From: CAMBDS01 sp964355675
Lineage (GTDB): Bacteria; Electryoneota; AABM5-125-24; Hatepunaeales; Hatepunaeaceae
Direction: 5' to 3'
Assembly: GCA_964355675.1 (NCBI GenBank)
Contig: CAYHEC010000008.1
Coordinates: 62,001 to 126,000 of the forward strand
DNA length: 64,000 nt
Position numbers and translations under genes: made by a program. Shown here in pieces: positions 32,269-42,320 of the stretch. Position 1 is the stretch's first letter. Every line of letters starts with the position of its first letter. A model generated the notes under the pieces. It had not been told where the DNA came from, did not search any database, and saw only the letters and a program-made list of their open reading frames with translations.

Positions 32269-35200
32269 TTACCCCTTCAATACTACCCCACCTAACGGAG
32301 GCAGTGTGATTATGACAGAATCTGGCCTGCCATGGAACGCCTCGCCCGTCGAAGTGACTTTGCCTAAATTACCCTTGCCCGATCCTGAATAGTGTTCGGA
32401 ATCGCTATTAAACAACTCTTTCCACATCCCACTCCGTGGAACACCAACCCGGTAATCGAAACGTGTAGCCGGCGTGAAATTCAATACTACCAGCAAACAT
32501 TCGCTGTGATCACGATTCCAACGCAGATAACTGATCGACGATCCATCGGCATCATTACAGTCAACCCATTCAAACCCACCGGGCTCGCAATCAAGTTCAT
32601 ACAATGCAGGTTCGGTTCGGTAGAGGTGGTTCAGGCTCGAAACAAGTCGTTGCAGACCGGAATGGTTAGGATATTCCAACAAATGCCAGTCGAGGCTTCG
32701 GTCATGATTCCACTCTGACCATTGCCCGATCTCACTACCCATAAATAGAAGTTTCTTGCCCGGCTGGGTATATTGAACGGTAAGAAGTAATCTGAGATTA
32801 GCGAATTTCTGCCAGATATCGCCCGGCATTTTGCCAATCAACGATCCCTTCCCATGAACAACCTCATCGTGCGACAACGGCAGGACGAAGTTCTCGTGCC
32901 ATGCATAGAGCATCCTGAAGGTGAGGGAATTATGATGGTAACGGCGATGGATAGGGTCGCGCGCAAAGTAATCGAGAATATCGTGCATCCAGCCCATATC
33001 CCACTTAAAACCAAATCCCAGCCCGCCGAGGTATGTCGGCCGCGAAACTGCCGGCCAAGAGGTTGACTCCTCTGCCATAACCTGTACATCAGGGAACCGG
33101 GCATAGACTTCCTCGTTGAAGCGTCGGAGAAAAGAAATGGCGTCAAGGTTCTCCCTGCCACCATAAATATTTGGAATCCATTCGCCCTCTTTACGCGAGT
33201 AGTCGAGATAGAGCATCGACGCGACGGCATCGACTCTAAGGCCGTCAGCATGGTACTTATCGAGCCAAAACATTCCACTTGACAGCAGGAAGCTCCTGAC
33301 TTCGTTGCGCCCATAATTGAAGATCATGCTACCCCAATCGGGGTGGAATCCTTGTCGCTCATCAGCATGTTCATAAAGGTGCTCGCCATCGAAATAGGCA
33401 AGCCCGTGTTCATCTGACGGAAAGTGTGATGGAACCCAATCGAGGATAACGCCGACGCCATGCTGGTGTAAGGTATCGATCAGGTACATAAAGTCCTGAG
33501 GCGTGCCATAACGGCTGGTCGGCGCAAAATACCCGGTAGTTTGATACCCCCACGAACCATAAAACGGATGCTCCATTATCGGTAAGAATTGGACGTGAGT
33601 AAATCCCATTTCACGTAGATAGCTTGGAAGTTGTTGGGCAAGTTCGAGGTAGCTAAGAGAACGCTCACCCTGTTCAACGACTCTGCGCCACGAACCGAGA
33701 TGAAGCTCATAGATCGACATAGGAGCGTCGAGTCTGTTGACTTCTCGGCGGCTTTTCATCCATTCGGCATCGTTCCAATCATAGCAAGAGTCCCAAACCT
33801 TAGACCCGGTCTTGGGGGAAGTTTCGGCGTGAAAAGCGAAAGGATCAGCTTTTTCAGACTGGTAGTTATTCAGGTGGCTTTTTACAAAATACTTGTATGT
33901 AATTAGAGCACCGACTCCGGGAATAAATCCTTCCCAGATTCCAGAAGAATTGTTCGGATAGAGAGGGTGGCTTCCACGATTCCAGCCATTAAAATCACCG
34001 ATGACATGAACTGACTCTGCGTCGGGAGCCCAAACAGCAAAATGGGTTCCGAGTACGCCATCCACTTCGCCTTGATGGGATCCAAGCTTTTCGTAAAGCT
34101 TCAGGTGAGAACCCTCATTAAAAAGATAACGATCCTCTTCGCTCATGCGAAAGAAAACCAAAGATTGTCCGACCGTTGGTAAATTAACGGATTCGGCAGG
34201 CGTTTCTTTGATCTTTAATTTTGCTTTAGAAGTCAGAGCTGGATCGACTTCACTATTTATCTTAGAACCCATAATGTTTCCTTTCCCTCTACTTTCTGCT
34301 AATTCTTTCAGTTGATTTGAGATGGATGGATTGGTAATAATTTCTTCAAGCGATTTAGCGAATTTTTTCCGCCAGTTTGGAATAGGCTCAACCGTTCCGG
34401 GACGGTTTTGAGGCTCTGTCTCGCCCCAAAGGTCTTCAATATTGATAAGGACGACCTCAGCCGAGCTTGCGGCCAGATAACGATGTGCGGCTTGGATAGC
34501 GGCGTCAGGGTCTGCCGCCGACCGCAGGGGGTCGGCAGAAGGTACTGCTTGCCACAAACCGCACTCGAGTAATTCGCGCGTTACGGTCTCGCGGAATTGT
34601 CGCCGCTCCTCTCGGGCAATCGCTTCCTCATCGGCAGAAAGGCAATCTCGTTCACGCCGATCGGTAATGTCGGTCTCTTGCCACAGACCGGCAAATGGCA
34701 CAAGGTCGTGAGTATTGAGTGAAGCAACTGAAGTTTTATCCGGCTGTCGCAGGGTAGTGACTTCTTGCGACAAATCGATTTCAAAAGGCAGGACGTATAG
34801 CTTCCGGACTCCACGTCTGGTCATTTCCTCTCTTACATCATCAGGAACGGTCCCCAAATCCTCACCAACAATTTCGCATCTGTTCCGGTGAGACTCCATC
34901 GACAATATCGCCCAGAGTTCATCAGCCGGATATTTGACATAAACGCCCTGACTTCCTGGCATTCCATCAGGAACCCAGAATAAACGATGCAATCCCATCA
35001 CATGATCAATTCGAAGCATACTGGCGATGGCGGTATGACGTTTGACAACCTCACGAAAGTATTCGTGTCCTGATAGTTGCGAAACTCGCGGATTGATTGG
35101 TGGGATTCCCCAAATCTGCCCCTCAGGTCCAAGTGGATCTGGAGGAGCGCCGATGCTGACGTCATCGACAAACAGATCGGGGTACTTCCAATTGTCGTAA

Positions 35201-36444
35201 CCTTGTTGGTGCGATCCAAGAGGCAAATCGAGATATAATCCGACGTCTAGAGAGTCCGCTTCAAGTGTCAAATCAGTGAGCTGTTCCTGAACGATCCATT
35301 GAGTATATAGATAATATTGAATTAGTTTTTCATTTGCTGCGGGGAAGAGAAGGTTGTCATTTGTCGCAGGGTGTCCACGCCCTGCGACATCGGACGATGC
35401 TCTGAAGCGAGCGTAGTCGAGAACATCGGGATGAGAACTGACGAAGTCACGGAACTGGGCTTTTCTCAGGGATAGCGGACCGCTGTCTGCCGTACCGCCT
35501 CTACCCGATTCAGATGGGATATCGCTACTAACTTCCTCTGCCAGAATTTCGAGGACTTGACGCTTCAGCTTAGCCACGCGGCGGTACTCAACGTAAGGAG
35601 AGTCTGCCAACGCCCTCCGCTCTTTTTCGAATCCAACAGTAGCCGCAAGGCGATGAGCGCGTGATGATTGACTGTACTCAGGAAGTCGTCGCAAATCGAT
35701 ATAAAGTTCATTCCAGAAAAGACGACTGACTGGCTGGTAGGGGCTTGGTTCGCACGGATCATCAAGGAACTGTGCGGAAAGGGGAAGAGTTCCGACGATA
35801 TCGACGCCTCGTTTTCCAGCCCAGCGGATCAGCTCGCGGGCGTCGTTGAAATCGCCTACCCCCCAGGAGGATTTCGACCGGAGTGCATAAAACGGAGCAA
35901 AAATGCCGAGACGAGACTTGGAATCAGCCCGATTAAAACAACGCGACGGGGCTGAAATCAGAAGAGATTTACTGACTTCATGTTCGTCCTCATGCGAAAC
36001 GGTATAATATCCGAACGGAAGAGGCTCATTTTGGGAGAGTTGGTACGGTGAACAGCTGTCCGTCGTACCGGACGACTCGGTTTTAATGGTCAATTTGTCG
36101 ATCAGAGGAAATGAACATCTACCATCCCATGCTACAATAACGGGTGGAAGGGCTCTGTTTTCCTGATTTTTATTAAACCAGTCAAGCGCTTCGGTCGCCT
36201 GAGCAAAATTATCAAGTGGAATACCAAGACCTTTCAGGACTGCTACAAGCGAATCAGGAGAGGCGTAACGGATCTCCCCTGACAGGTCAGAGTAACTCGT
36301 TAAAACACCGGCTTGCTCCGCAAGCGCAGTAAGCGCTTCAGTAGCTGGCATGTTTGGAACAGCAGGGTGGGGACACCCTGCTTCAACATTTTCTGTAGCA
36401 GGGTGGGGACACCCTGCTACAGACGATACGATTGGTCCTTTCAC
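32269..36444 (-). CDS. malQ-glgB: 4-alpha-glucanotransferase / glycogen branching enzyme fusion (MalQ-GlgB)
   Basis: The 1391-residue frame contains two enzymes. Residues about 32-715 match amylomaltase MalQ (GH77), for example 'MLRIDHVMGLHRLFWVPDG' and 'EIVGEDLGTVPDDV'. Residues about 760-1391 match branching enzyme GlgB: an N-terminal CBM48 part ('AVWAPDAESVHVIGDFNGW'), GH13 catalytic Asp near 1070 ('DGLRVDAV'), Glu near 1125 ('MAEES') and 'SHDEV'. The fusion is read through continuously. An ATG at 34272, preceded at good spacing by AAAGGA, could give GlgB alone. The GTG at 36444 overlaps the treS stop; the ATG at 36351 may be the original start, since the segment between them is two family-A palindromes. 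Together they remodel and branch the glucan made by GlgE. Confidence 0.9.
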   Translation of the reverse strand: MKGPIVSSVAGCPHPATENVEAGCPHPAVPNMPATEALTALAEQAGVLTSYSDLSGEIRYASPDSLVAVLKGLGIPLDNFAQATEALDWFNKNQENRALPPVIVAWDGRCSFPLIDKLTIKTESSGTTDSCSPYQLSQNEPLPFGYYTVSHEDEHEVSKSLLISAPSRCFNRADSKSRLGIFAPFYALRSKSSWGVGDFNDARELIRWAGKRGVDIVGTLPLSAQFLDDPCEPSPYQPVSRLFWNELYIDLRRLPEYSQSSRAHRLAATVGFEKERRALADSPYVEYRRVAKLKRQVLEILAEEVSSDIPSESGRGGTADSGPLSLRKAQFRDFVSSHPDVLDYARFRASSDVAGRGHPATNDNLLFPAANEKLIQYYLYTQWIVQEQLTDLTLEADSLDVGLYLDLPLGSHQQGYDNWKYPDLFVDDVSIGAPPDPLGPEGQIWGIPPINPRVSQLSGHEYFREVVKRHTAIASMLRIDHVMGLHRLFWVPDGMPGSQGVYVKYPADELWAILSMESHRNRCEIVGEDLGTVPDDVREEMTRRGVRKLYVLPFEIDLSQEVTTLRQPDKTSVASLNTHDLVPFAGLWQETDITDRRERDCLSADEEAIAREERRQFRETVTRELLECGLWQAVPSADPLRSAADPDAAIQAAHRYLAASSAEVVLINIEDLWGETEPQNRPGTVEPIPNWRKKFAKSLEEIITNPSISNQLKELAESRGKGNIMGSKINSEVDPALTSKAKLKIKETPAESVNLPTVGQSLVFFRMSEEDRYLFNEGSHLKLYEKLGSHQGEVDGVLGTHFAVWAPDAESVHVIGDFNGWNRGSHPLYPNNSSGIWEGFIPGVGALITYKYFVKSHLNNYQSEKADPFAFHAETSPKTGSKVWDSCYDWNDAEWMKSRREVNRLDAPMSIYELHLGSWRRVVEQGERSLSYLELAQQLPSYLREMGFTHVQFLPIMEHPFYGSWGYQTTGYFAPTSRYGTPQDFMYLIDTLHQHGVGVILDWVPSHFPSDEHGLAYFDGEHLYEHADERQGFHPDWGSMIFNYGRNEVRSFLLSSGMFWLDKYHADGLRVDAVASMLYLDYSRKEGEWIPNIYGGRENLDAISFLRRFNEEVYARFPDVQVMAEESTSWPAVSRPTYLGGLGFGFKWDMGWMHDILDYFARDPIHRRYHHNSLTFRMLYAWHENFVLPLSHDEVVHGKGSLIGKMPGDIWQKFANLRLLLTVQYTQPGKKLLFMGSEIGQWSEWNHDRSLDWHLLEYPNHSGLQRLVSSLNHLYRTEPALYELDCEPGGFEWVDCNDADGSSISYLRWNRDHSECLLVVLNFTPATRFDYRVGVPRSGMWKELFNSDSEHYSGSGKGNLGKVTSTGEAFHGRPDSVIITLPPLGGVVLKG
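34512..34538. repeat. Palindrome in frame inside malQ part
   Basis: A CTGCCGCCGAC/GGTCGGCAG hairpin within the coding frame encodes the extra 'SADPLRSAADPD'-type stretch. Confidence 0.5.
35362..35389. repeat. Family-A palindrome in frame inside malQ part
   Basis: TGTCGCAGGG/CCCTGCGACA with an eight-base loop lies in the middle of the MalQ coding frame near residue 355. Confidence 0.65.
36361..36420. repeat. Two family-A palindromes at treS-malQ junction
   Basis: AGCAGGGTG-GGG-ACACCCTGCT and GTAGCAGGGTG-GGG-ACACCCTGCTAC stand 13 bases apart. They encode 'GCPHPA' twice in the extended malQ frame, or are intergenic if the ATG at 36351 is the start. Confidence 0.7.
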
Positions 36445-39400
36445 TGGGACGCTTCCATGATCTGCAACAATCCTCGTAGAGGAATATCAATCCATGATGG
36501 ACGGTTGTTAAGTTCGTATTCCAACTCATAGACCGCTTTATCGAGTAAGTATATTCTGAGCAGGAAATCGAGTTCGGCATCCTCCTTTGGAAGTATTCGA
36601 GCCTGACGCATTGGTGGGATATACGAATTTAAAAACGACGCCCCAGCCCACTCGCTCCAGAACCTCCCCCAAGGCTCGAGAGCGTGTTTTTGATCTTCAG
36701 TGAGCGCAAGCTGTGATACAGGACCGGCCAACGCTGACTCAGATGCGTAATGAAAAGAACGCAACATTCCGGCGATGTCCTTTAAGGGTGACCTCTTTAT
36801 TCGTCTTTCACCGATTGATTTTGATGGCTCACCTTCGAAGTCGATTACAACATAGTCGTTACCTGCGCACAATATCTGACCCAGATGATAATCGCCATGA
36901 ACACGAATTCTCAGCGTGTTTATCTGAGCATCTTTGATACGACGGAACTTATCCTCGATCTTTCCTTGATACTCGAGAACTTTAAGAACAAGTTGATTAC
37001 TCGCAATGCTAAGCCTATCTTTCCCCTGCCTGAGCGCCGCGAAAGTCAGGCTCGCGCGCGCAAGCATCCCATGACTGATCGACCGGAGATAAAGCTCTGA
37101 GAACTCCTCCGGTTCGAAGGCGGGTCCGCCCCCTTTTGCCGCGAGAGCGAGGTGCATTTCGGCTGTTCGCTGACCGATCAGTCTGGCTTTCTCTAAGTAG
37201 GGACCAATCAGCTCAAGGGCTTGATCGGGAATGCCGTGATGGGTCGCGTAAGTTCGATTGGGAAGGGGGGCTGTTTCCATGCGGTTTTCAGCCGACAACA
37301 CAAGCACGGACTCGTAGAAATGTCCCAAATTGTCCAAAGCTTCGCTCCACGCGTCTCCTTCACTTGCAACAAAATTCTGTAATATGGCAAGCGTTTGTGG
37401 AGTTTTACCTTTGGAAGTATATTCCAAAGCACCCAGAAGTTTCGGAATTCTCGTGAACTCGTTTCTTTCAGCCAAATGCCTTCCAATCTCAAGTTCTGGA
37501 TTAGGCCCCGATTCGCCCCGCCGGAATATTTTGAAATTAAGTCTATTCGAGAAATTTATCGAGCTGTTAGACTGTTCCCGCCCCATGGCGCGTGGAATAA
37601 GATCAGAATTAGCAACCGCTTCATTAAATAGTTCGGGGAGAAAAAGAGTTCCGTCAAGTTCTCCATACAATCCCTTGATAATTTTACGCTTCCTGATTAG
37701 ATCGAGGAGTGCAATACCACAATTTGGAAGACTCATCGCCTCAATTAAGTAGCCGTTGACTTGATTACCGTGATAATCTGCTGTAATTCTACAAATAGCT
37801 TCTTTCTCGAGTTCTTTGCTTTCAGCTTCGCCTTTAGCCTTAACCCCAAGAGTCAAGGTCAGCAAATAGGTTTCCGGCTCACCTTCGGTATATTCGACTC
37901 GGATGAAGATCAGTCTGGTAGCGTAGCCCCCATTAGCAAGTGGAAAATCCTCAGAGAGGTGAACAGCTTGAATTACTTTTCCTTTCCCACCAAACCACCG
38001 TCTTGTCGGAAGCCATGAAATAAGCGACGGAACGAGTTTATCCCACTTTGATGAATGAAGTATCTCATCCCAAGTTCCAGCCACGGTCAGCTCAGTCAAT
38101 TCAGCAGGGCGGATTGACTGCCCTACCAAGTCGGCAGACTTTTGTTGCAGTGAGAACCAAAGAAAGGAGTGAGGCCCAACCGTCAGAACATAAGGATTTG
38201 TTTCGATTCTGGGGAATCGGGTTTGCCCAAAAAGTTCGATGGGAACAGCGCCATAAAATTCTGACAGGTTCAATTCCGCGGCCTGAGCAAATCTGGAGAG
38301 ATTGGCGACCACGAGAATAGTTTCGTCATTGTGCCTCCTTAAATAAGCCAGCACTTTTCGATTGCCAGGGAAGAGGAATTCCAATGAACCAAGCCCGAAT
38401 ACCGGATACTTTTTTCGAAGCGCGATAAGGCGTTTCATCCACCAGTAGAGCGAGTGCGGATTACTTTGCTCTGTCTCGACGTTGACCGTCTCATAATGAT
38501 ACTCGGGATCGATGATGACAGGAAAGTAGAGCTTTTGAGGATTAGCTCGCGAAAAACCGGCGTTCCGGTCGCCCGACCACTGCATCGGAGTCCGGACGCC
38601 GTTTCGATCACCGAGATACACGTTGTCTCCCATGCCCAGCTCGTCGCCATAATAAATAATTGGCGTGCCGGGGAGACTGAACAGAAGCCCGTTCATCAGC
38701 TCAATTTTGCGGCGATTGTTACCAAGCAGAGGAGCCAGACGTCTGCGGATACCAAGATTGACTCGCGCCTGAGGGTCCGACGCATAGACGCGGTACATGT
38801 AATCCCGCTCTTCATCGGTGACCATTTCGAGCGTCAACTCGTCGTGATTTCTCAGGAAGAGAGCCCATTGGCAGGTCGGCGGGATGGCTGGAGTTGAATC
38901 GAGAATTTCGATGATCGGGAACCGATCTTCCATCCTGACCGACATAAAGAGACGAGGCATTAGTGGAAAGTGAAACGCCATTTGACATTCATCACCTTTT
39001 CCAAAGTAGGCAATGGAGTCATCCGGCCATTGATTTGCCTCGCCAAGTAGCATTCTTCCCGGGAAATGCTCATCGACATGCTTTCGCAGAGTCCTCAGGT
39101 AGGCGTGCGTTTCGGGCAGGTTTTCGTTGTTTGTGCCATCGCGTTCATAAAGGTACGGCACTGCGTCAAGGCGAAGTCCGTCAACACCCATACCAAGCCA
39201 GAAATCAAGCACTTTGAACATTGCCCGCCGAACTTCAGAATTATCGAAATTAAGATCCGGCTGGTGGTGGTAAAAGCGATGCCAGTAGTATTGCTCGGCA
39301 ATTGGATCCCAGCTCCAGTTAGAGGGTTCAAAATCCTGAAAAATGATCCTCGTTTCGCGGTAGCGGTCGGGGTCATCGTTCCAGACGTAGAAGTTTCTGA

Positions 39401-39806
39401 AGCGGCTATCTTTCGGAGCGCGGCGGGCACGCTGAAACCACGGATGCTGATCGGAAGTATGATTCAGAACCAGTTCAGTGATGACTTTCAACCCACGGCT
39501 GTGCGCCTCCTTCATGAAAGTGCGGAAGTCTCTCATGTCGCCGTAAGTGGGATTGATGGAATAGTAGTCGGCGATGTCGTAGCCGTCGTCACGAAGAGGC
39601 GAAGGATAGAACGGCAGGACCCAGAGCGCTGTAACGCCTAAATCCTGCAGGTAATCCAGTTTCTGGGTCAAACCCTTCAGGTCACCGACTCCGTCGGCGT
39701 CGGAATCGAAAAAGGCGCGGATATGAAGTTCGTATATGATCGCTTCCTTATACCATTCAGAAGCGTTCGGTGTAATTATTTTTTGAGTGCTGGATTGTTG
39801 ATTCAT
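36441..39806 (-). CDS. treS: Trehalose synthase / maltokinase fusion (TreS-Pep2)
   Basis: The protein (1121 residues) starts with a GH13 trehalose synthase (about 10-555): 'YELHIRAFFDSDADGVGDLKGL', nucleophile Asp near 211 ('GLRLDAVPYL') and Glu near 257 ('LLGEANQWP'). The C-terminal half (about 570-1121) is a maltokinase with an aminoglycoside-kinase-like active site 'HGDYHLGQIL' near 974 and 'IDFEGEP' after it. It converts trehalose to maltose and phosphorylates it to maltose 1-phosphate, the donor for GlgE. Such fusions are known in GlgE-pathway clusters. Its stop overlaps the next start. Confidence 0.95.
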   Translation of the reverse strand: MNQQSSTQKIITPNASEWYKEAIIYELHIRAFFDSDADGVGDLKGLTQKLDYLQDLGVTALWVLPFYPSPLRDDGYDIADYYSINPTYGDMRDFRTFMKEAHSRGLKVITELVLNHTSDQHPWFQRARRAPKDSRFRNFYVWNDDPDRYRETRIIFQDFEPSNWSWDPIAEQYYWHRFYHHQPDLNFDNSEVRRAMFKVLDFWLGMGVDGLRLDAVPYLYERDGTNNENLPETHAYLRTLRKHVDEHFPGRMLLGEANQWPDDSIAYFGKGDECQMAFHFPLMPRLFMSVRMEDRFPIIEILDSTPAIPPTCQWALFLRNHDELTLEMVTDEERDYMYRVYASDPQARVNLGIRRRLAPLLGNNRRKIELMNGLLFSLPGTPIIYYGDELGMGDNVYLGDRNGVRTPMQWSGDRNAGFSRANPQKLYFPVIIDPEYHYETVNVETEQSNPHSLYWWMKRLIALRKKYPVFGLGSLEFLFPGNRKVLAYLRRHNDETILVVANLSRFAQAAELNLSEFYGAVPIELFGQTRFPRIETNPYVLTVGPHSFLWFSLQQKSADLVGQSIRPAELTELTVAGTWDEILHSSKWDKLVPSLISWLPTRRWFGGKGKVIQAVHLSEDFPLANGGYATRLIFIRVEYTEGEPETYLLTLTLGVKAKGEAESKELEKEAICRITADYHGNQVNGYLIEAMSLPNCGIALLDLIRKRKIIKGLYGELDGTLFLPELFNEAVANSDLIPRAMGREQSNSSINFSNRLNFKIFRRGESGPNPELEIGRHLAERNEFTRIPKLLGALEYTSKGKTPQTLAILQNFVASEGDAWSEALDNLGHFYESVLVLSAENRMETAPLPNRTYATHHGIPDQALELIGPYLEKARLIGQRTAEMHLALAAKGGGPAFEPEEFSELYLRSISHGMLARASLTFAALRQGKDRLSIASNQLVLKVLEYQGKIEDKFRRIKDAQINTLRIRVHGDYHLGQILCAGNDYVVIDFEGEPSKSIGERRIKRSPLKDIAGMLRSFHYASESALAGPVSQLALTEDQKHALEPWGRFWSEWAGASFLNSYIPPMRQARILPKEDAELDFLLRIYLLDKAVYELEYELNNRPSWIDIPLRGLLQIMEASQ

Positions 39807-39860
39807 TGACTTTATATAGGAAAATTATGTTGTTGTGTGCGGATCGACAAATTTCACAGA

Positions 39861-39933
39861 CCGTCCGAGAATGTTGATTTCTTGCCGCAGGGTGAGGACA
39901 CTCTGCGACACACATTCTCCTATTCTCGGACAG
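39861..39933. repeat. Long family-A palindrome (73 bp)
   Basis: Outer arms CCGTCCGAGAAT / ATTCTCGGACAG enclose a family-A core. It is nearly the same length and layout as 4781-4854. It lies in the glgE-treS gap and extends to a few bases before the glgE stop codon. Confidence 0.7.
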
Positions 39934-39948
39934 ATTGTTCAGTCCGTC

Positions 39949-41943
39949 TCATTCAAATTCTTCGACGACGCCCTCGCCAGTCCTTCTCGTCAATTTGAAG
40001 ATATGGGCTGGCATTTTTTGTGGATTCAACTCAATGTAGTTTCTTTCTCCACGCCAGATATATTTCATATCTGTCAGCAGATCATGCACTTGATAGGATT
40101 CGTTCCTGGTAAGACCAAGATCGGCAATCCTAAGATCTACCCAACCAATCTGAGTGTTAAAAGGATCAAGATTGACCGCGACCAATACGGTGTTGCTCTT
40201 GTCTTCAGATTGACGGCTATAAAAGATCAGAAAGGGGTTGTCGATCTGGTGAAATTGAATATTCCAGTTTGACTGAAGCGCGCTATTATCTTTACGAGCT
40301 TGATTTACTGCGGCGATGATGGTGCGAATATTTGCTGGATCATCGCTATCGTAATGAATTATTTCATACTTCTCAGAGTTAAGATACTCCTCTGACCCCT
40401 TTTCTTTCGGCTTGTTATGGCAAAGCTCATAAGCCTGACCATAAATCCCAAAATTACCGCTCGCTGTTGCCGCCAGAACCAATCTTGAAATAAACGCCGG
40501 TCTGCCCCCTGCTTGCAGATATTCGTGCAAAATATCGGGTGTGTTCGGCCATAAATTCGGAATAAAGTACTCACGACCCGACTCCTGGGAAAGTTCAGTG
40601 AAATATTGTTCTAATTCCCATTTATCATTCCGCCAGGTGAAGTAGGTGTATGATTGAGTAAATCCAATCTTAGCAAGTTGATGCATAATCTTAGGTCGGG
40701 TGAACGCTTCGGCGAGAAAGAGAATATCGGGATGATCGATTTTTATTTCAGCGATAACCCATTCCCAGAACCGGAACGGCTTAGTGTGAGGATTATCGAC
40801 GCGAAAAATCGTGACGCCCTGTTCGATCCAGAACAGAAAAATGCTTTTGATTTCCTGCCAAAGCTCGAACCAATCCTTGCATTCGAAGTCGAGGGGGTAG
40901 ATGTCTTGATATTTCTTGGGAGGATTTTCGGCGTATTGTATCCGTCCGTCCGGGCGTTCCTTGAACCAGCCCCGGTGTTCCTTGACGTAAGGATGATCGG
41001 GAGAGCACTGAAGCGCGATATCGAGAGCTATTTCGATTCCGTATTCTTTAGCTTCTTGAACCAATTGTTTAAAATCATTCAGCGTCCCAAGTTCCGGGTG
41101 AATTGCCTTGTGACCACCTTCATCAGACCCTATGCCCCATGGACTGCCAGGATCCCCTGATGTTGCGACGATAGAATTGTTTTTCCCCTTCCGAAAGCTC
41201 TTGCCGATGGGGTGAATCGGGGGCAGGTAAAGAACATCGAAACCCAGTTCGGCAACGTAAGGAAGTCTATTAATGACGTCAGTTAGCGTCCCATGTTTTC
41301 CCTGCTCATTCGCGGCAGATCGAGGGAACATCTCGTACCAACTGCTGAAGCGTGCCTTGGGTCTATCAACCCAAACCGGCATAATTGAATGATAAGTAGT
41401 TGATTTATCCCGATCATGATAGCGTTCTATAAGCGCAAGAAGTCGCTCGTCGAGGGCAATCTCACCTCGCTCAGCGATTTCACCACGGCCTAATAACTCA
41501 CAATAATGACTTAATCGCAAGAGGTCATCGCCTGACGCTCGGGACAGGGATTGCCTGACAATCTCAACACCTATAAGAATTTCGAGCTCGAGATCTTGCC
41601 CACCAGAGATTCGTTTGAGAAGATTCTCTCGCCAAGTCGTAAATGGATTGATCCATGCTTGGATGGTGTATTCGCACTTCCCTACCGCAGTTACACTGAA
41701 TTCACCTCGCCAGAGATCGTTCCCCAATAGTGTCATCAGGGATTCCTGCCAGAGGGTTTCGGAGGACTGCCTCCATAACAACCGCGCAGAGAGTGATTCG
41801 TGACCGTCAGCGAAGATGTCGGCCTCCACAATAACCTTTTCGCCGACAGTTCGCTTAATCGGGTATCGTCCGCCATTTACTTCAGGAGTAACCTTTTCAA
41901 TGACAACACGATACGGTTTCTTTAAGTCGGTTGGTTCATCCAT
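39949..41943 (-). CDS. glgE: Alpha-1,4-glucan:maltose-1-phosphate maltosyltransferase
   Basis: The protein (664 residues) has the GlgE N-terminal beta domain (about 10-200, 'GGRYPIKRTVGEKVIVEADIF'), a GH13 core with nucleophile Asp near 380 ('FRVDNPHTKP') and Glu near 407 ('FLAEAFTRP'), and a C-terminal beta domain. It uses maltose 1-phosphate to extend alpha-1,4-glucan. The length and motifs match GlgE well. It is the first gene of the glucan cluster and is followed by treS-maltokinase and malQ-glgB, which supply its donor and branch its product. Confidence 0.95.
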   Translation of the reverse strand: MDEPTDLKKPYRVVIEKVTPEVNGGRYPIKRTVGEKVIVEADIFADGHESLSARLLWRQSSETLWQESLMTLLGNDLWRGEFSVTAVGKCEYTIQAWINPFTTWRENLLKRISGGQDLELEILIGVEIVRQSLSRASGDDLLRLSHYCELLGRGEIAERGEIALDERLLALIERYHDRDKSTTYHSIMPVWVDRPKARFSSWYEMFPRSAANEQGKHGTLTDVINRLPYVAELGFDVLYLPPIHPIGKSFRKGKNNSIVATSGDPGSPWGIGSDEGGHKAIHPELGTLNDFKQLVQEAKEYGIEIALDIALQCSPDHPYVKEHRGWFKERPDGRIQYAENPPKKYQDIYPLDFECKDWFELWQEIKSIFLFWIEQGVTIFRVDNPHTKPFRFWEWVIAEIKIDHPDILFLAEAFTRPKIMHQLAKIGFTQSYTYFTWRNDKWELEQYFTELSQESGREYFIPNLWPNTPDILHEYLQAGGRPAFISRLVLAATASGNFGIYGQAYELCHNKPKEKGSEEYLNSEKYEIIHYDSDDPANIRTIIAAVNQARKDNSALQSNWNIQFHQIDNPFLIFYSRQSEDKSNTVLVAVNLDPFNTQIGWVDLRIADLGLTRNESYQVHDLLTDMKYIWRGERNYIELNPQKMPAHIFKLTRRTGEGVVEEFE

Positions 41944-42091
41944 AGCTTCGCACCTGATTTGTTATTATCGCTTCGAGATAGGATTGGGCAAAATGCACCC
42001 AATTCAAGTTAATGGTGATGACGTATCATGTCAAGCAGGCAAGCCAGTCAATTGGCATGAAAAAAATGTGAACACACTCACATTTAATCTC

Positions 42092-42121
42092 TTGACAATA
42101 TAGTTAGATTGTGACTATATT
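42092..42121 (+). promoter_or_regulatory. Sigma70-type promoter before C25-like gene
   Basis: TTGACA (42092-42097) and TATATT (42116-42121) are 18 bases apart; CTATAT gives 17. The first start codon downstream is at 42398, so the leader would be about 270 bases and includes the MITE-like element. Confidence 0.6.
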
Positions 42122-42178
42122 TTATGTTGCGTTGACGGGGGGAAATCTCGATTCGAATTTTGACGACGAGGTGAGGAC

Positions 42179-42320
42179 GAGTTCTTTGAAATATTCGATA
42201 GAATGCCAAAAGTGTCCAGGCGGACGCCCTCGTCCGCCGAACATTCAAGCACAAAACAAGCGCGGACGAGGGCGTCCGCGTGGACAAGTCAGCGCAAATT
42301 TTGAATATTTCAATGAACTC
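42179..42320. mobile_element. MITE-like element, copy A (142 bp)
   Basis: Outer inverted arms of 18 bases (GAGTTCTTTGAAATATTC type, 17 of 18 paired) enclose an inner hairpin based on GGCGGACGCCCTCGTCC. Its partner at 49510-49650 has the same inner sequence and nearly the same length. GAGGA occurs at 42173-42177 and 42321-42325, which may be a target duplication. Confidence 0.7.
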
